A stretch of DNA of 7,398 nucleotides. It comes from Bacteroidaceae bacterium (GTDB lineage Bacteria; Bacteroidota; Bacteroidia; Bacteroidales; Barnesiellaceae_A). Below the pieces are notes generated by a model. The model was not told the DNA's origin and did no database searches. It saw only the letters and a list, made by a program, of their open reading frames with translations. Shown here piece by piece: positions 1 to 6,283 of this stretch. Location of the stretch: NCBI GenBank assembly GCA_017561285.1, contig JAFZDG010000331.1, positions 1 through 7,398 of the forward strand, given 5' to 3'. How positions within the stretch are numbered: the first letter of the stretch is position 1; the number at the start of each line of letters is the position of its first letter. Both the position numbers and the translations under genes were made by a program.

Positions 1-516
1 ATTTATGTGCCTGCCGATGACTTGACCGACCCTGCTCCTGCTACAACCTTCAGCTTCTTGGATGCAACCACCGTATTGAGCCGTAAGATTTCGGAGTTGG
101 GTATTTATCCCGCAGTAGATCCATTGGAGTCGACCTCACGTATTCTCGATCCGCTTATTGTAGGCGAAGAGCACTACAACACAGCGCAAGCCGTGAAGCA
201 ACTCCTACAAAAATACAATGAGCTTCAAGATATTATTGCCATCTTGGGTATAGATGAGCTTTCGGACGAAGATAAACTTGTAGTAAGTCGTGCCCGTCGT
301 GCGCAACGTTTCCTCTCACAACCCTTCCACGTAGCCGAGCAATTTACCGGTCTCCCGGGCGTGATGGTTCCCCTTGAGGAGACAATACGCGGCTTCAAGA
401 TGATTTTGAACGGCGAGATGGACCAATATCCCGAGCAAGCGTTCCTCAACGTAGGTACTATTGACGAGGCTATTGCCAAGGGTAAAAAGATGCTCGAACA
501 AGCCCAAGCAAACTAA
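1..516 (+). CDS. atpD: F1Fo ATP synthase subunit beta, C-terminal part (5' end outside the window)
   Basis: This is the 3' end of the catalytic beta subunit of F1, which hydrolyses or makes ATP at the alpha-beta interface on the cytoplasmic side. The reading frame is open from base 1 (it begins I-Y-V-P-A-D-D) and ends in TAA. The first GTG at base 7 is an internal valine, not a start. Visible family landmarks are the VPADDLTDPAPATTF segment at the very start, the LGIYPAVDPLESTSR segment at about residues 33-47 of the fragment, and the DELSDED form of the DELSEED lever motif at about 85-91, which contacts gamma. The end, with LSQPFHVAEQFTG and PEQAFLNVG, is the canonical helical C-terminal domain. 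About 170 of an expected ~500 residues are present, so the Walker A and B motifs are upstream and not visible. atpC follows after 8 nt, so beta and epsilon are translated from one transcript. Identification is secure. Confidence 0.98.
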   Translation: MYVPADDLTDPAPATTFSFLDATTVLSRKISELGIYPAVDPLESTSRILDPLIVGEEHYNTAQAVKQLLQKYNELQDIIAILGIDELSDEDKLVVSRARRAQRFLSQPFHVAEQFTGLPGVMVPLEETIRGFKMILNGEMDQYPEQAFLNVGTIDEAIAKGKKMLEQAQAN

Positions 517-524
517 TTATCGCT

Positions 525-758
525 ATGAGACTCGAAATTATATCATCTGAAACAACACTCTTCAGCGGAGAAGTTGAGTTGGTGACGCTACCGGGCACAA
601 AAGGTTCGTTTACCGTACTGCACAACCACGCATCGCTGGTATCGACACTCGAAAAGGGTACGATAGAGTATGTTACAGGCAACGAGCGACACTCCGTAGA
701 GATAAGCGGTGGATTTGCAGACGTAGACAACAACCGCATAGCGGTGTGCATTTATTAA
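525..758 (+). CDS. atpC: F1Fo ATP synthase subunit epsilon, short form lacking the C-terminal helical domain
   Basis: Epsilon is part of the central stalk and sits on gamma at the c-ring. The 77-residue protein covers only the N-terminal beta-sandwich: MRLEIISSETTLFSGEVE at the start, LPGTKGSFTVLHNHASLVSTL at about residues 22-42 (the family's G-x-F-x-(I/V)L-x-x-H-A pattern), and SGGFADVDNNRIAV near the end. Typical epsilon subunits are about 130-140 residues and carry a C-terminal helical hairpin that can extend and inhibit ATP hydrolysis. That domain is absent. The 35 nt after the stop encode no remnant of it, so this is not a frameshift. Short epsilons are known in Bacteroidota and Chlorobi. 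The ATG lies 8 nt after the atpD stop, with no Shine-Dalgarno sequence. I infer that inhibition by epsilon's C-terminal domain is not used in this enzyme. Confidence 0.95.
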   Translation: MRLEIISSETTLFSGEVELVTLPGTKGSFTVLHNHASLVSTLEKGTIEYVTGNERHSVEISGGFADVDNNRIAVCIY

Positions 759-793
759 CACATAACGGCACAAAGCCTACAATAGAATAACAA

Positions 794-1864
794 ATGAAAA
801 AGCACTCGATACTAATTATAAGCATCACACTCATAGTGTTGGCGGCTGCAGCAAGCATAGCCTTGTTTGACCATTCGCATCACGATGAGAATGCCAAGTT
901 CGATGCCAAAGAGACTATCTTTGACCACTTGGTTGACCACTACAGCTGGGAAGTGCCTTTTTCGCATAGTCATAAGATACCCCTACCCATCATCGTTCAA
1001 GATTGCGATGGCGGATGGCACTGCTTTATGTCGAGCAAGATAGAACATGGCGAGACATACGAGGGTTTCTATATAGACTCGAGCGAAGCACATCATGGCA
1101 AGGTAGTGAGTACCAATGCTCAAGGAGAAGTGTACCGACCATTAGATATATCAATAACCAAGAATGTGGCAGCACTCTTCATCACAGTCATTGTGATATG
1201 CTTGTGTCTATTCCCCCTTGTACGCTGGTATAAACGCAACGACAAAAAAGCGCCTCACGGATTTACCGGAGCCATTGAGATGCTCACTTGTATGGTATAT
1301 GACGATGTCATCAAGTCGATACTCGGACCCAAAAAGGGACGACGCTTTGCACCCTATTTGCTCACAGCGTTCTACTTTATCTTCGTATCGAACTTGATGG
1401 GTTTGATGGTCATATTCCCAGCCGGAGCCAACCTTACCGGCAACTTGGCGATAACAATGGTACTTGCTATATGCACCTTCTTGGCTGTCAATATATTCGG
1501 CACCAAAGAGTATTGGAAAGAGGTATTTTGGCCCGACGTACCTATGTTCCTCAAGGCACCTCTACCCATTATGCCCTTCATTGAGATATTTGGTGTTTTC
1601 ACCAAGCCCATAGCACTGATGGTACGTCTCTTTGCCAATATGATGGGTGGTCACATGATTGTATTGGTATTGCTCTCACTCACATTCATTTTCAAGGAGA
1701 TGGGCGGTGTAGCAGTAGCAGGAGGTACAACTGTACTATCGGTAGGATTCTCACTCTTTATGTATATCATTGATACACTTGTGAGTTACATCCAAGCCTA
1801 TGTATTTACTATGCTATCGACTATATTTATCTCGTTGGCACAAGTAGAACATCATCACGAATAA
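794..1864 (+). CDS. atpB: F1Fo ATP synthase subunit a, with long N-terminal periplasmic extension
   Basis: Subunit a forms the two ion half-channels beside the c-ring in the inner membrane. The 356-residue protein is about 85-100 residues longer than common forms (E. coli ~271). Residues 1-24 look like a signal peptide or anchor (KK, then a hydrophobic stretch, with a possible S-I-A cleavage site at 21-23). Residues 24-118 form a hydrophilic segment with 11 His and two Cys (C71, C77). The conserved core starts with a membrane helix at about 122-143. MVRLFANMMGGH at 276-287 carries the essential arginine R278 (E. coli R210). H287 aligns with E. coli E219, D327 with H245, and Q334 with Q252. 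The C-terminus is VEHHHE. A similar N-terminal extension is usual in Bacteroidota. The gene starts 35 nt after atpC, and no atpI-like gene lies between them. Identification is firm; cleavage of the leader is inference. Confidence 0.97.
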   Translation: MKKHSILIISITLIVLAAAASIALFDHSHHDENAKFDAKETIFDHLVDHYSWEVPFSHSHKIPLPIIVQDCDGGWHCFMSSKIEHGETYEGFYIDSSEAHHGKVVSTNAQGEVYRPLDISITKNVAALFITVIVICLCLFPLVRWYKRNDKKAPHGFTGAIEMLTCMVYDDVIKSILGPKKGRRFAPYLLTAFYFIFVSNLMGLMVIFPAGANLTGNLAITMVLAICTFLAVNIFGTKEYWKEVFWPDVPMFLKAPLPIMPFIEIFGVFTKPIALMVRLFANMMGGHMIVLVLLSLTFIFKEMGGVAVAGGTTVLSVGFSLFMYIIDTLVSYIQAYVFTMLSTIFISLAQVEHHHE

Positions 1865-1919
1865 ATAGAAGTAAAAGAAAAAACAAATAAATTATTAACC
1901 TTATAAAAAAGTAAACATT
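1865..1919 (+). promoter_or_regulatory. A-rich untranslated leader of atpE, possible translation enhancer
   Basis: These 55 nt between the atpB stop and the atpE start contain 34 A, 13 T, 4 G and 4 C, so about 15% G+C, far below the flanking genes. It is the longest gap inside the atp operon. Bacteroidota genes generally do not rely on Shine-Dalgarno pairing, and A-rich, unstructured leaders favour initiation there. Subunit c is needed in roughly ten copies per complex, and in E. coli the atpE leader is a known translation enhancer, so a similar role is plausible here. I see no TAnnTTTG (-7) element of the Bacteroidota type, so an internal promoter is not supported. The composition is observed; the function is inferred. 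Confidence 0.5.
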
Positions 1920-2165
1920 ATGTTAGCTATGATTTTGACAGCACTTGCACCCCTCACAGTAATCGGTGCATGCGTAGGCGCAGGTATTGCTGCTATTGCA
2001 GCAGGTTTTGGTATTGGTCGCATTGGTAGCTCTGCTATGGAAGCAATTGCTCGCCAACCCGAAGCAGCCGGTGATGTACGTGGTAGTATGATTGTTATCG
2101 CGGCTCTTATCGAGGGTGTTGCCCTTTTCGCCGTTATCGTTTGTATTCTCGCATTGTTCCTCTAA
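1920..2165 (+). CDS. atpE: F1Fo ATP synthase subunit c (proteolipid of the rotor ring)
   Basis: Subunit c forms the membrane rotor ring that carries ions past subunit a. The 81-residue protein is a two-helix hairpin: a glycine-rich helix with GFGIGRIGSSAMEA at about 29-42, the polar loop ARQPEA at 44-49 that contacts gamma and epsilon, and a second helix with the ion-binding glutamate E65 in AALIEGVALF. The sodium-type ligand set of Ilyobacter-like rings (Gln in helix 1, and Ser-Thr directly after the Glu) is replaced by I32 and by G66-V67. The ring is therefore more likely proton-coupled. The ATG at 1920 directly follows the A-rich leader. A second in-frame ATG at 1929 would shorten the protein by only three residues and is the less likely start. 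Identification is secure; ion specificity is inferred. Confidence 0.97.
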   Translation: MLAMILTALAPLTVIGACVGAGIAAIAAGFGIGRIGSSAMEAIARQPEAAGDVRGSMIVIAALIEGVALFAVIVCILALFL

Positions 2166-2184
2166 TCTCGCCTAAACGTCCCGT

Positions 2185-2682
2185 ATGGAACTGTTCTTGC
2201 CCGAAGCAGGGTTAGTCTTTTGGATGTTCGTGGTCTTTGTGGTGCTATTTGCCATATTGGCCAAGTTTGCCTGGCCAGTCATCACCAAGATGGTTGACGA
2301 GCGAGCCTCACTCATAGATAAAGGAGTAGAGTATGCCGAAGCCGCCAAACAAAGCCTCGAAGATTCTGAGACGCGAGCCCGCGCCATTCTCGCTGAAGCT
2401 AACCAACAACAGATGGAGATATTGCAAGAAGCAGCCCAGATGAAATCGCAAATCATCGAAGAGGCTAAGAAAGCCGCTGCTGCCGAAGCAAAGAAACTCA
2501 TTGATGCTGCAGCTATCAGTATAGAGCAATCGCGTAAAGAAGCCGAGCTACAGTTTCGCCAAGAAGTGAGCCAATTCGCCCTCACAATAGCCGAAAATAT
2601 AATTCGCAAAGAACTCGCGGGCGACAAAGCTCAGGCGGAAATGGTAGAGCAATTGTTGAACGAACTAGAACATAAAAACTAA
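2185..2682 (+). CDS. atpF: F1Fo ATP synthase subunit b (peripheral stalk)
   Basis: Subunit b dimerises to form the stator stalk that holds F1 against rotation. The 165-residue protein has one N-terminal membrane helix at about residues 9-30, starting from the characteristic LPEAGLVFW. Then comes the conserved FAWPVITKMVDER segment at about 28-40, then a long charged, alanine-rich helix running to about residue 140 with the heptad-like spacing expected of the right-handed b coiled coil. The C-terminal part (about 125-165) would bind delta. The length matches the family (~156-170). Only one b gene is visible, so a homodimer is expected rather than a b/b' pair. It starts 19 nt after atpE and ends 5 nt before atpH. 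Confidence 0.96.
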   Translation: MELFLPEAGLVFWMFVVFVVLFAILAKFAWPVITKMVDERASLIDKGVEYAEAAKQSLEDSETRARAILAEANQQQMEILQEAAQMKSQIIEEAKKAAAAEAKKLIDAAAISIEQSRKEAELQFRQEVSQFALTIAENIIRKELAGDKAQAEMVEQLLNELEHKN

Positions 2683-2687
2683 GAACT

Positions 2688-3227
2688 ATGAAGGAAGGAT
2701 TGATTCCTCGCAGATATGCAAAAGCCTTGTACAAATATGCACAAGAGCACCAATGCACCCAACAAGTATATACTGATGCCCAACGAATAGAAGAGGTATT
2801 TGCCACTCATCCCACGCTGTCAAAAGCATTGGGTAACCCGGCAATAAGTACTACTGAAAAGGAGCAACTGCTCGTTATGGCCTCAGGCAATGAGGCTCAT
2901 CAGGCAATCCTTCGCTTCATAAACTTGGTAATACTCAATCACCGAGAGAGTTTCTTCCGTGCTACGATGCTATCGTATCAAGAGATATATCGTCAAGAAA
3001 ACAACATAGCCCGTGTCACCATTATCACAGCATCGGCTATGTGCGATGATATAATGGAACGAATCAAGGGGTTGCTTATGAAACAGCTCAACAAGCAATT
3101 GGAGTTTGTTTACAAAATCGACCCCACACTCATTGGTGGTTTCGTACTGCGCGTAGATTCGATGCAACTTGATGCATCGATTCAAAACGAGCTTAAGAAA
3201 TTGCGCGTAAAATTACTAAACAAATAA
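2688..3227 (+). CDS. atpH: F1Fo ATP synthase subunit delta (OSCP-like stator cap)
   Basis: Delta joins the b-subunit stalk to the top of the alpha3-beta3 head. The 179-residue length is normal for the family. The N-terminal helical domain begins with the typical IPRRYAKALYKYA at about residues 6-18, where R-x-Y-A-x-A-L is the conserved start. The C-terminal region carries the delta/OSCP signature at about 144-173, with IDPTLIGGFVLRVDSMQLDA followed by a basic helix. The gene lies 5 nt after atpF and 4 nt before atpA, so these three stator and head genes are probably translationally coupled. The central part is divergent, as is normal for this fast-evolving subunit. Confidence 0.95.
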   Translation: MKEGLIPRRYAKALYKYAQEHQCTQQVYTDAQRIEEVFATHPTLSKALGNPAISTTEKEQLLVMASGNEAHQAILRFINLVILNHRESFFRATMLSYQEIYRQENNIARVTIITASAMCDDIMERIKGLLMKQLNKQLEFVYKIDPTLIGGFVLRVDSMQLDASIQNELKKLRVKLLNK

Positions 3228-3231
3228 TCTT

Positions 3232-4809
3232 ATGATAAAACCAAACGAGATATCGGATATACTCAAAAGCAAGCTCGAAGAGGTTGACAAACAAGCCGGC
3301 TTCGAAGAGATAGGAACCGTGCTCGAAGTAGGTGACGGTGTTGCACACGTGTATGGTCTGAATAATGTAAAGGCCAGCGAACTCGTAGAGTTTGAAAACG
3401 GAGTACGCGGTGTAGCAATGAACCTTGAAGAGAGCAACGTGGGTGTGATTCTTCTGAACGATATCGAAAAGGTTACCGAAAATATGACCGTACGCCGTAC
3501 CGGCGATATTGCCTCAATACCCGTAGGCGAAGGCTTGTTAGGTCGTGTTATCAACACACTCGGCGAGCCTATTGATGGAGCAGGTCCCATCGAAGGCAAA
3601 ACTTTGTTGATGCCCATCGACCGCAAAGCTCCCGGTGTAATTTTCCGTCAACCCGTTAAGGAGCCGCTACAAACAGGTATCAAGGCTATTGATGCGATGG
3701 TACCCATAGGTCGTGGACAACGCGAGTTGATTATCGGTGACCGTCAAGTAGGAAAAACAACAATCGCCATAGATACAATCATCAACCAACGCGAAAACTA
3801 CAAGAACGGAAATCCTCTCTATTGCATCTATGTAGCAATAGGACAAAAGGCATCGTCGGTAGCCGCATTGGTAAATACACTGCGTGAGCATGGTGCTATG
3901 GACTACACCATCGTGTTGGCAGCCAACGCATCAGACTCAGCCGCCATGCGCTACTATGCACCTATGGCGGGTGCTGCCATCGGTGAATACTTCCGCGATT
4001 CAGGCCGCCATGCACTTGTTATTTATGACGACTTGTCGAAGCAAGCAGTATCATACCGTGAGATTTCACTTATTTTGCGTCGTCCTTCAGGACGTGAGGC
4101 ATATCCCGGAGACATTTTCTACTTGCACTCACGCCTTTTGGAGCGCTCGGCCAAGATTATCGACAACGATAAGGTTGCAGCATCGATGAACGACCTACCC
4201 GAGGTATTGAAACCTATGGTAAAGGGAGGCGGCTCACTCACAGCACTCCCCATCATCGAGACACAGGCCGGTGACGTTTCGGCATACATTCCCACCAATG
4301 TAATTTCGATTACCGATGGTCAGATATTCCTTGAGACCAAACTTTTCAACCAAGGCGTTCGCCCTGCTATCAACGTAGGTATCTCGGTATCGCGTGTAGG
4401 TGGTAGTGCACAGCTCAAGGCTATGAAGAAAATTGCCGGTACGTTGAAGATTGACCAAGCACAATTCCGTGAGCTTGAATCGTTTACCCAATTTGGTGGC
4501 GATATAGACCCCGTAACAGCAATGGTTATTGACAAAGGTCGCAAAAACGAACGTATGCTCATTCAACCACAATACAGCCCTGTTCCTGTTGAGGAAGAGA
4601 TTGCAATAATTTATTGTGGTACACAAGGATTGCTTGCCAACGTTCCCGCCGACAAAGTGGGAGAATTTGAAAAACTTTTCATTCAAGTTCTTCACACCAA
4701 ACACCAAGCCGATGTACTCGATGAGTTGAAGAAAGGTAATCTCAACGATGAGATTGGTACAAAACTCACCGAGGTAGCAAAGGAAGTTGCAAACCGCTAT
4801 AAGGCATAA
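3232..4809 (+). CDS. atpA: F1Fo ATP synthase subunit alpha
   Basis: Alpha alternates with beta in the F1 head and binds nucleotide at non-catalytic sites. The protein is 525 residues, a little longer than the usual ~500-513. Landmarks are an N-terminal delta-binding helix (about 1-25), the beta-barrel domain (about 26-95), the Walker A motif GDRQVGKT at 169-176 with K175, and the Walker B region ALVIYDDLSK at 261-270. Next are the alpha hallmark LRRPSGREAYPGD at 282-294, the GGGSLTALPIIETQAGD region, and SVSRVGG at 385-391, where R388 is the arginine finger reaching into the beta catalytic site. Residues about 308-332 form a short insertion before GGGSLTALP compared with Bacillus-type alpha, which fits other Bacteroidota alphas as I recall them. 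It is preceded by atpH (4 nt gap) and followed by atpG (7 nt gap). Confidence 0.98.
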   Translation: MIKPNEISDILKSKLEEVDKQAGFEEIGTVLEVGDGVAHVYGLNNVKASELVEFENGVRGVAMNLEESNVGVILLNDIEKVTENMTVRRTGDIASIPVGEGLLGRVINTLGEPIDGAGPIEGKTLLMPIDRKAPGVIFRQPVKEPLQTGIKAIDAMVPIGRGQRELIIGDRQVGKTTIAIDTIINQRENYKNGNPLYCIYVAIGQKASSVAALVNTLREHGAMDYTIVLAANASDSAAMRYYAPMAGAAIGEYFRDSGRHALVIYDDLSKQAVSYREISLILRRPSGREAYPGDIFYLHSRLLERSAKIIDNDKVAASMNDLPEVLKPMVKGGGSLTALPIIETQAGDVSAYIPTNVISITDGQIFLETKLFNQGVRPAINVGISVSRVGGSAQLKAMKKIAGTLKIDQAQFRELESFTQFGGDIDPVTAMVIDKGRKNERMLIQPQYSPVPVEEEIAIIYCGTQGLLANVPADKVGEFEKLFIQVLHTKHQADVLDELKKGNLNDEIGTKLTEVAKEVANRYKA

Positions 4810-4816
4810 TTGAGAT

Positions 4817-5692
4817 ATGGCATCCATACGTGAACTGAAAGGTAGAATAGGCTCGGTATCAACTACCGAAAAAATAACCGGTGCAATGAAAATGATTTCA
4901 TCGGCCAAGATGCACAAGGCCATGCAAGCATTGCAACGAGTAGAGCCTTTCCGCCACCAAATACAGGCAACTATCGACAACCTTCTGGCAGCCGATAGCG
5001 AGTACTCATCGCCCCTCACCATTGAGCGCCCCATAAAAAATGTGGGCATAGTGGTACAAGGTAGCGACGAGGGTTTGTGCGGTGCTTTCAATATGATGCT
5101 TTTCAAACGGATGCTCGAAACCATCAATCGCATTAAAGAGGAAGTGGGCGAAGAGGTAACATTTACCATCTACCCCATTGGCAAGAAAGTAGTAACCGCA
5201 TGCCGCAAACTGCAACTGCCCGAAGTGAATGTAAAAGTACTCAACTATATGACTGCCAAGAGTAGTGGTAACAAAATCAAACAAATGTGCGATGAGCTTA
5301 CCCAATCATTCCTCAGCGGAGAGTTGGATCGTGTAGAGATTGTCTTTATGAGCTTCCTCAGCATGGGCCGACAACGACTTGCCAATCGTACGATGCTACC
5401 CGTTATACCCGAAGCATCGGAAACCATTGGCGAGAGCAAGCCATACCTCTTTGAGCCAAATGTTACAACCATCTTCGACGAGGTAATACCATTGTCGGTA
5501 CTCGCTTCGCTGCAAGAAAGCATATGCCAAAACCGAGCATCGGAACAAGCAGCCCGCGTTCTTGCTATGCAGTCGGCCAACGACAATGCCAAGAAACTAC
5601 GCGAAGAATTGCAACTTGAGTACAACAAATTGCGTCAACAAAGCATTACCAACGAACTACTCGATATATTGGGTGGTATAGTTGAAGGATAA
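4817..5692 (+). CDS. atpG: F1Fo ATP synthase subunit gamma (central rotor shaft)
   Basis: Gamma is the rotating shaft whose two long terminal helices form a coiled coil inside the alpha3-beta3 head. The 291-residue length matches the family (~285-295). The N-terminal helix reads IRELKGRIGSVSTTEKITGAMKMISSAK at residues 4-31, in which TxKIT.AMKMI is characteristic. The Rossmann-like middle domain contains SDEGLCGAFN at 83-92. The C-terminal helix at about 243-288 has the family pattern E-x-A-A-R-x-x-A-M-x-x-A-x-x-N-A and ends RQQSITNELLDILGG. It is the last atp gene. The regulatory Cys-containing insertion of chloroplast gammas is absent. The stop lies 10 nt before a strong inverted repeat. 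Confidence 0.97.
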   Translation: MASIRELKGRIGSVSTTEKITGAMKMISSAKMHKAMQALQRVEPFRHQIQATIDNLLAADSEYSSPLTIERPIKNVGIVVQGSDEGLCGAFNMMLFKRMLETINRIKEEVGEEVTFTIYPIGKKVVTACRKLQLPEVNVKVLNYMTAKSSGNKIKQMCDELTQSFLSGELDRVEIVFMSFLSMGRQRLANRTMLPVIPEASETIGESKPYLFEPNVTTIFDEVIPLSVLASLQESICQNRASEQAARVLAMQSANDNAKKLREELQLEYNKLRQQSITNELLDILGGIVEG

Positions 5693-5701
5693 ACCTAAAT
5701 T

Positions 5702-5747
5702 TTCTCTACGAGTCTACTCGGCCACAGTCGAGCAAACTCGTAGAGAA
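5702..5747 (+). terminator. Perfect 12-bp inverted repeat between atpG and nuoI; possible terminator, attenuator or RNA-processing hairpin
   Basis: The left arm TTCTCTACGAGT (5702-5713) is the exact reverse complement of the right arm ACTCGTAGAGAA (5736-5747). Inside the 22-nt loop, CTCG (5717-5720) can pair with CGAG (5729-5732), giving a two-tier stem. CTCG/CGAG also recur in the outer arms, so a competing small hairpin (5729-5732 with 5737-5740) is possible. The location, 10 nt after the last atp stop, is right for a terminator. However, the right arm is followed by TAACAACC rather than a run of T, so a classical intrinsic terminator is not supported. It could instead cause partial termination, act as a 3'-end stabiliser, or mark a processing site setting the atp:nuo mRNA ratio. 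The repeat is directly seen; the role is inferred. Confidence 0.5.
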
Positions 5748-5786
5748 TAACAACCAAACAGCGATAGAACACTATCAAACGAACTT

Positions 5787-6275
5787 ATGGGAAGTAAAAA
5801 GAACTATTTCACATCATTATTCAAAGGCATCGGGAGCTTGCTCACCGGTATGAGTATTACTGGACGATATTTCTTCAGCCGTAAAATTACCCAAGAGTAC
5901 CCCGAAAATCGCAAGACACTCGAAATTCCCGAGCGTTTTCGCGCCACACTCTCGCTCGTATATGATGAGGAGGGCAACCACAAGTGTATAGCTTGCGGTA
6001 TATGCCAAAACAACTGTCCCAATAATACGATAGAGATTGTAGCAAAAAAAATAGAGACCGAAGAGGGCAAAACCAAGCGCGTACTCGACCGCTATATGTA
6101 CGATCTTGGCTCTTGTACTTTCTGTCAATTGTGTGTGAGCACTTGTCCTCACAATGCCATTAAGTTTACCAACGAGTTTGAACAAGCTGTTTTCTCGAGA
6201 GAAAAACTCGTAAAACAACTCAACAACCGTCCGGAACCTATTGTGGCACCTAACAAAGAAGAAAAATCAGAATAA
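5787..6275 (+). CDS. nuoI: NADH-quinone oxidoreductase subunit I (two [4Fe-4S] ferredoxin-like subunit)
   Basis: NuoI carries clusters N6a and N6b, which pass electrons within the peripheral arm of complex I towards the quinone site. The 162-residue protein has two ferredoxin-type motifs: C67-x2-C70-x2-C73-x3-C77 (CIACGICQNNCP) and C110-x2-C113-x2-C116-x3-C120 (CTFCQLCVSTCP), all eight ligands intact. Residues 1-35 resemble the N-terminal amphipathic segment that anchors NuoI on the membrane (SLFKGIGSLLTGMSITGRYFF). YPENRKTLEIPERFR at 38-52 is the conserved lead-in to the first motif. The charged tail at 150-162 is unremarkable. It is the first nuo gene in the window, 94 nt after atpG. The usual upstream partners nuoA, B, C/D and H are not between them. 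Other two-cluster ferredoxins could look similar, but the flanking nuoJKL settles the assignment. Confidence 0.95.
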   Translation: MGSKKNYFTSLFKGIGSLLTGMSITGRYFFSRKITQEYPENRKTLEIPERFRATLSLVYDEEGNHKCIACGICQNNCPNNTIEIVAKKIETEEGKTKRVLDRYMYDLGSCTFCQLCVSTCPHNAIKFTNEFEQAVFSREKLVKQLNNRPEPIVAPNKEEKSE

Positions 6276-6283
6276 TACAATAT

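Noticed and set aside
7..9. GTG as a possible start of an independent small gene
   Set aside because: The frame is open through base 1, and the residues before and after it are the continuous conserved beta-subunit sequence, so it is an internal valine codon.
308..332. Apparent insertion in the alpha subunit (residues 308-332 of AtpA) as a possible novel domain
   Set aside because: Coordinates here are residues, within bases 4153-4227. The insertion is short, falls in a loop of variable length also extended in E. coli, and matches the form I recall from other Bacteroidota, so it is lineage variation rather than a new domain.
916..923. TATCTTTG inside atpB, matching the Bacteroidota -7 element TAnnTTTG
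   Set aside because: It lies within coding sequence, and no TTG/TTTG -33 element is present at the proper distance upstream. A match to a degenerate 8-mer is expected by chance.
2172..2627. A 151-codon minus-strand frame opposite atpF, rich in Ala and Ser
   Set aside because: It is the reverse complement of the alanine- and glutamate-rich coiled coil of subunit b (GCN/GAA codons), which keeps the other strand free of stops. No family resemblance was seen.
4234..5169. A 311-codon open frame on the minus strand crossing the atpA-atpG boundary
   Set aside because: It lies opposite two unmistakable genes, has no recognisable domain, and its cysteine- and asparagine-rich composition is what antisense translation of these genes would give. 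It is a shadow frame.
5748..5786. A possible separate promoter for nuoI between the hairpin and the start codon
   Set aside because: The 39 nt are A/C-rich with no TAnnTTTG or TTG-spaced element. Nothing supports a promoter beyond the gap itself.
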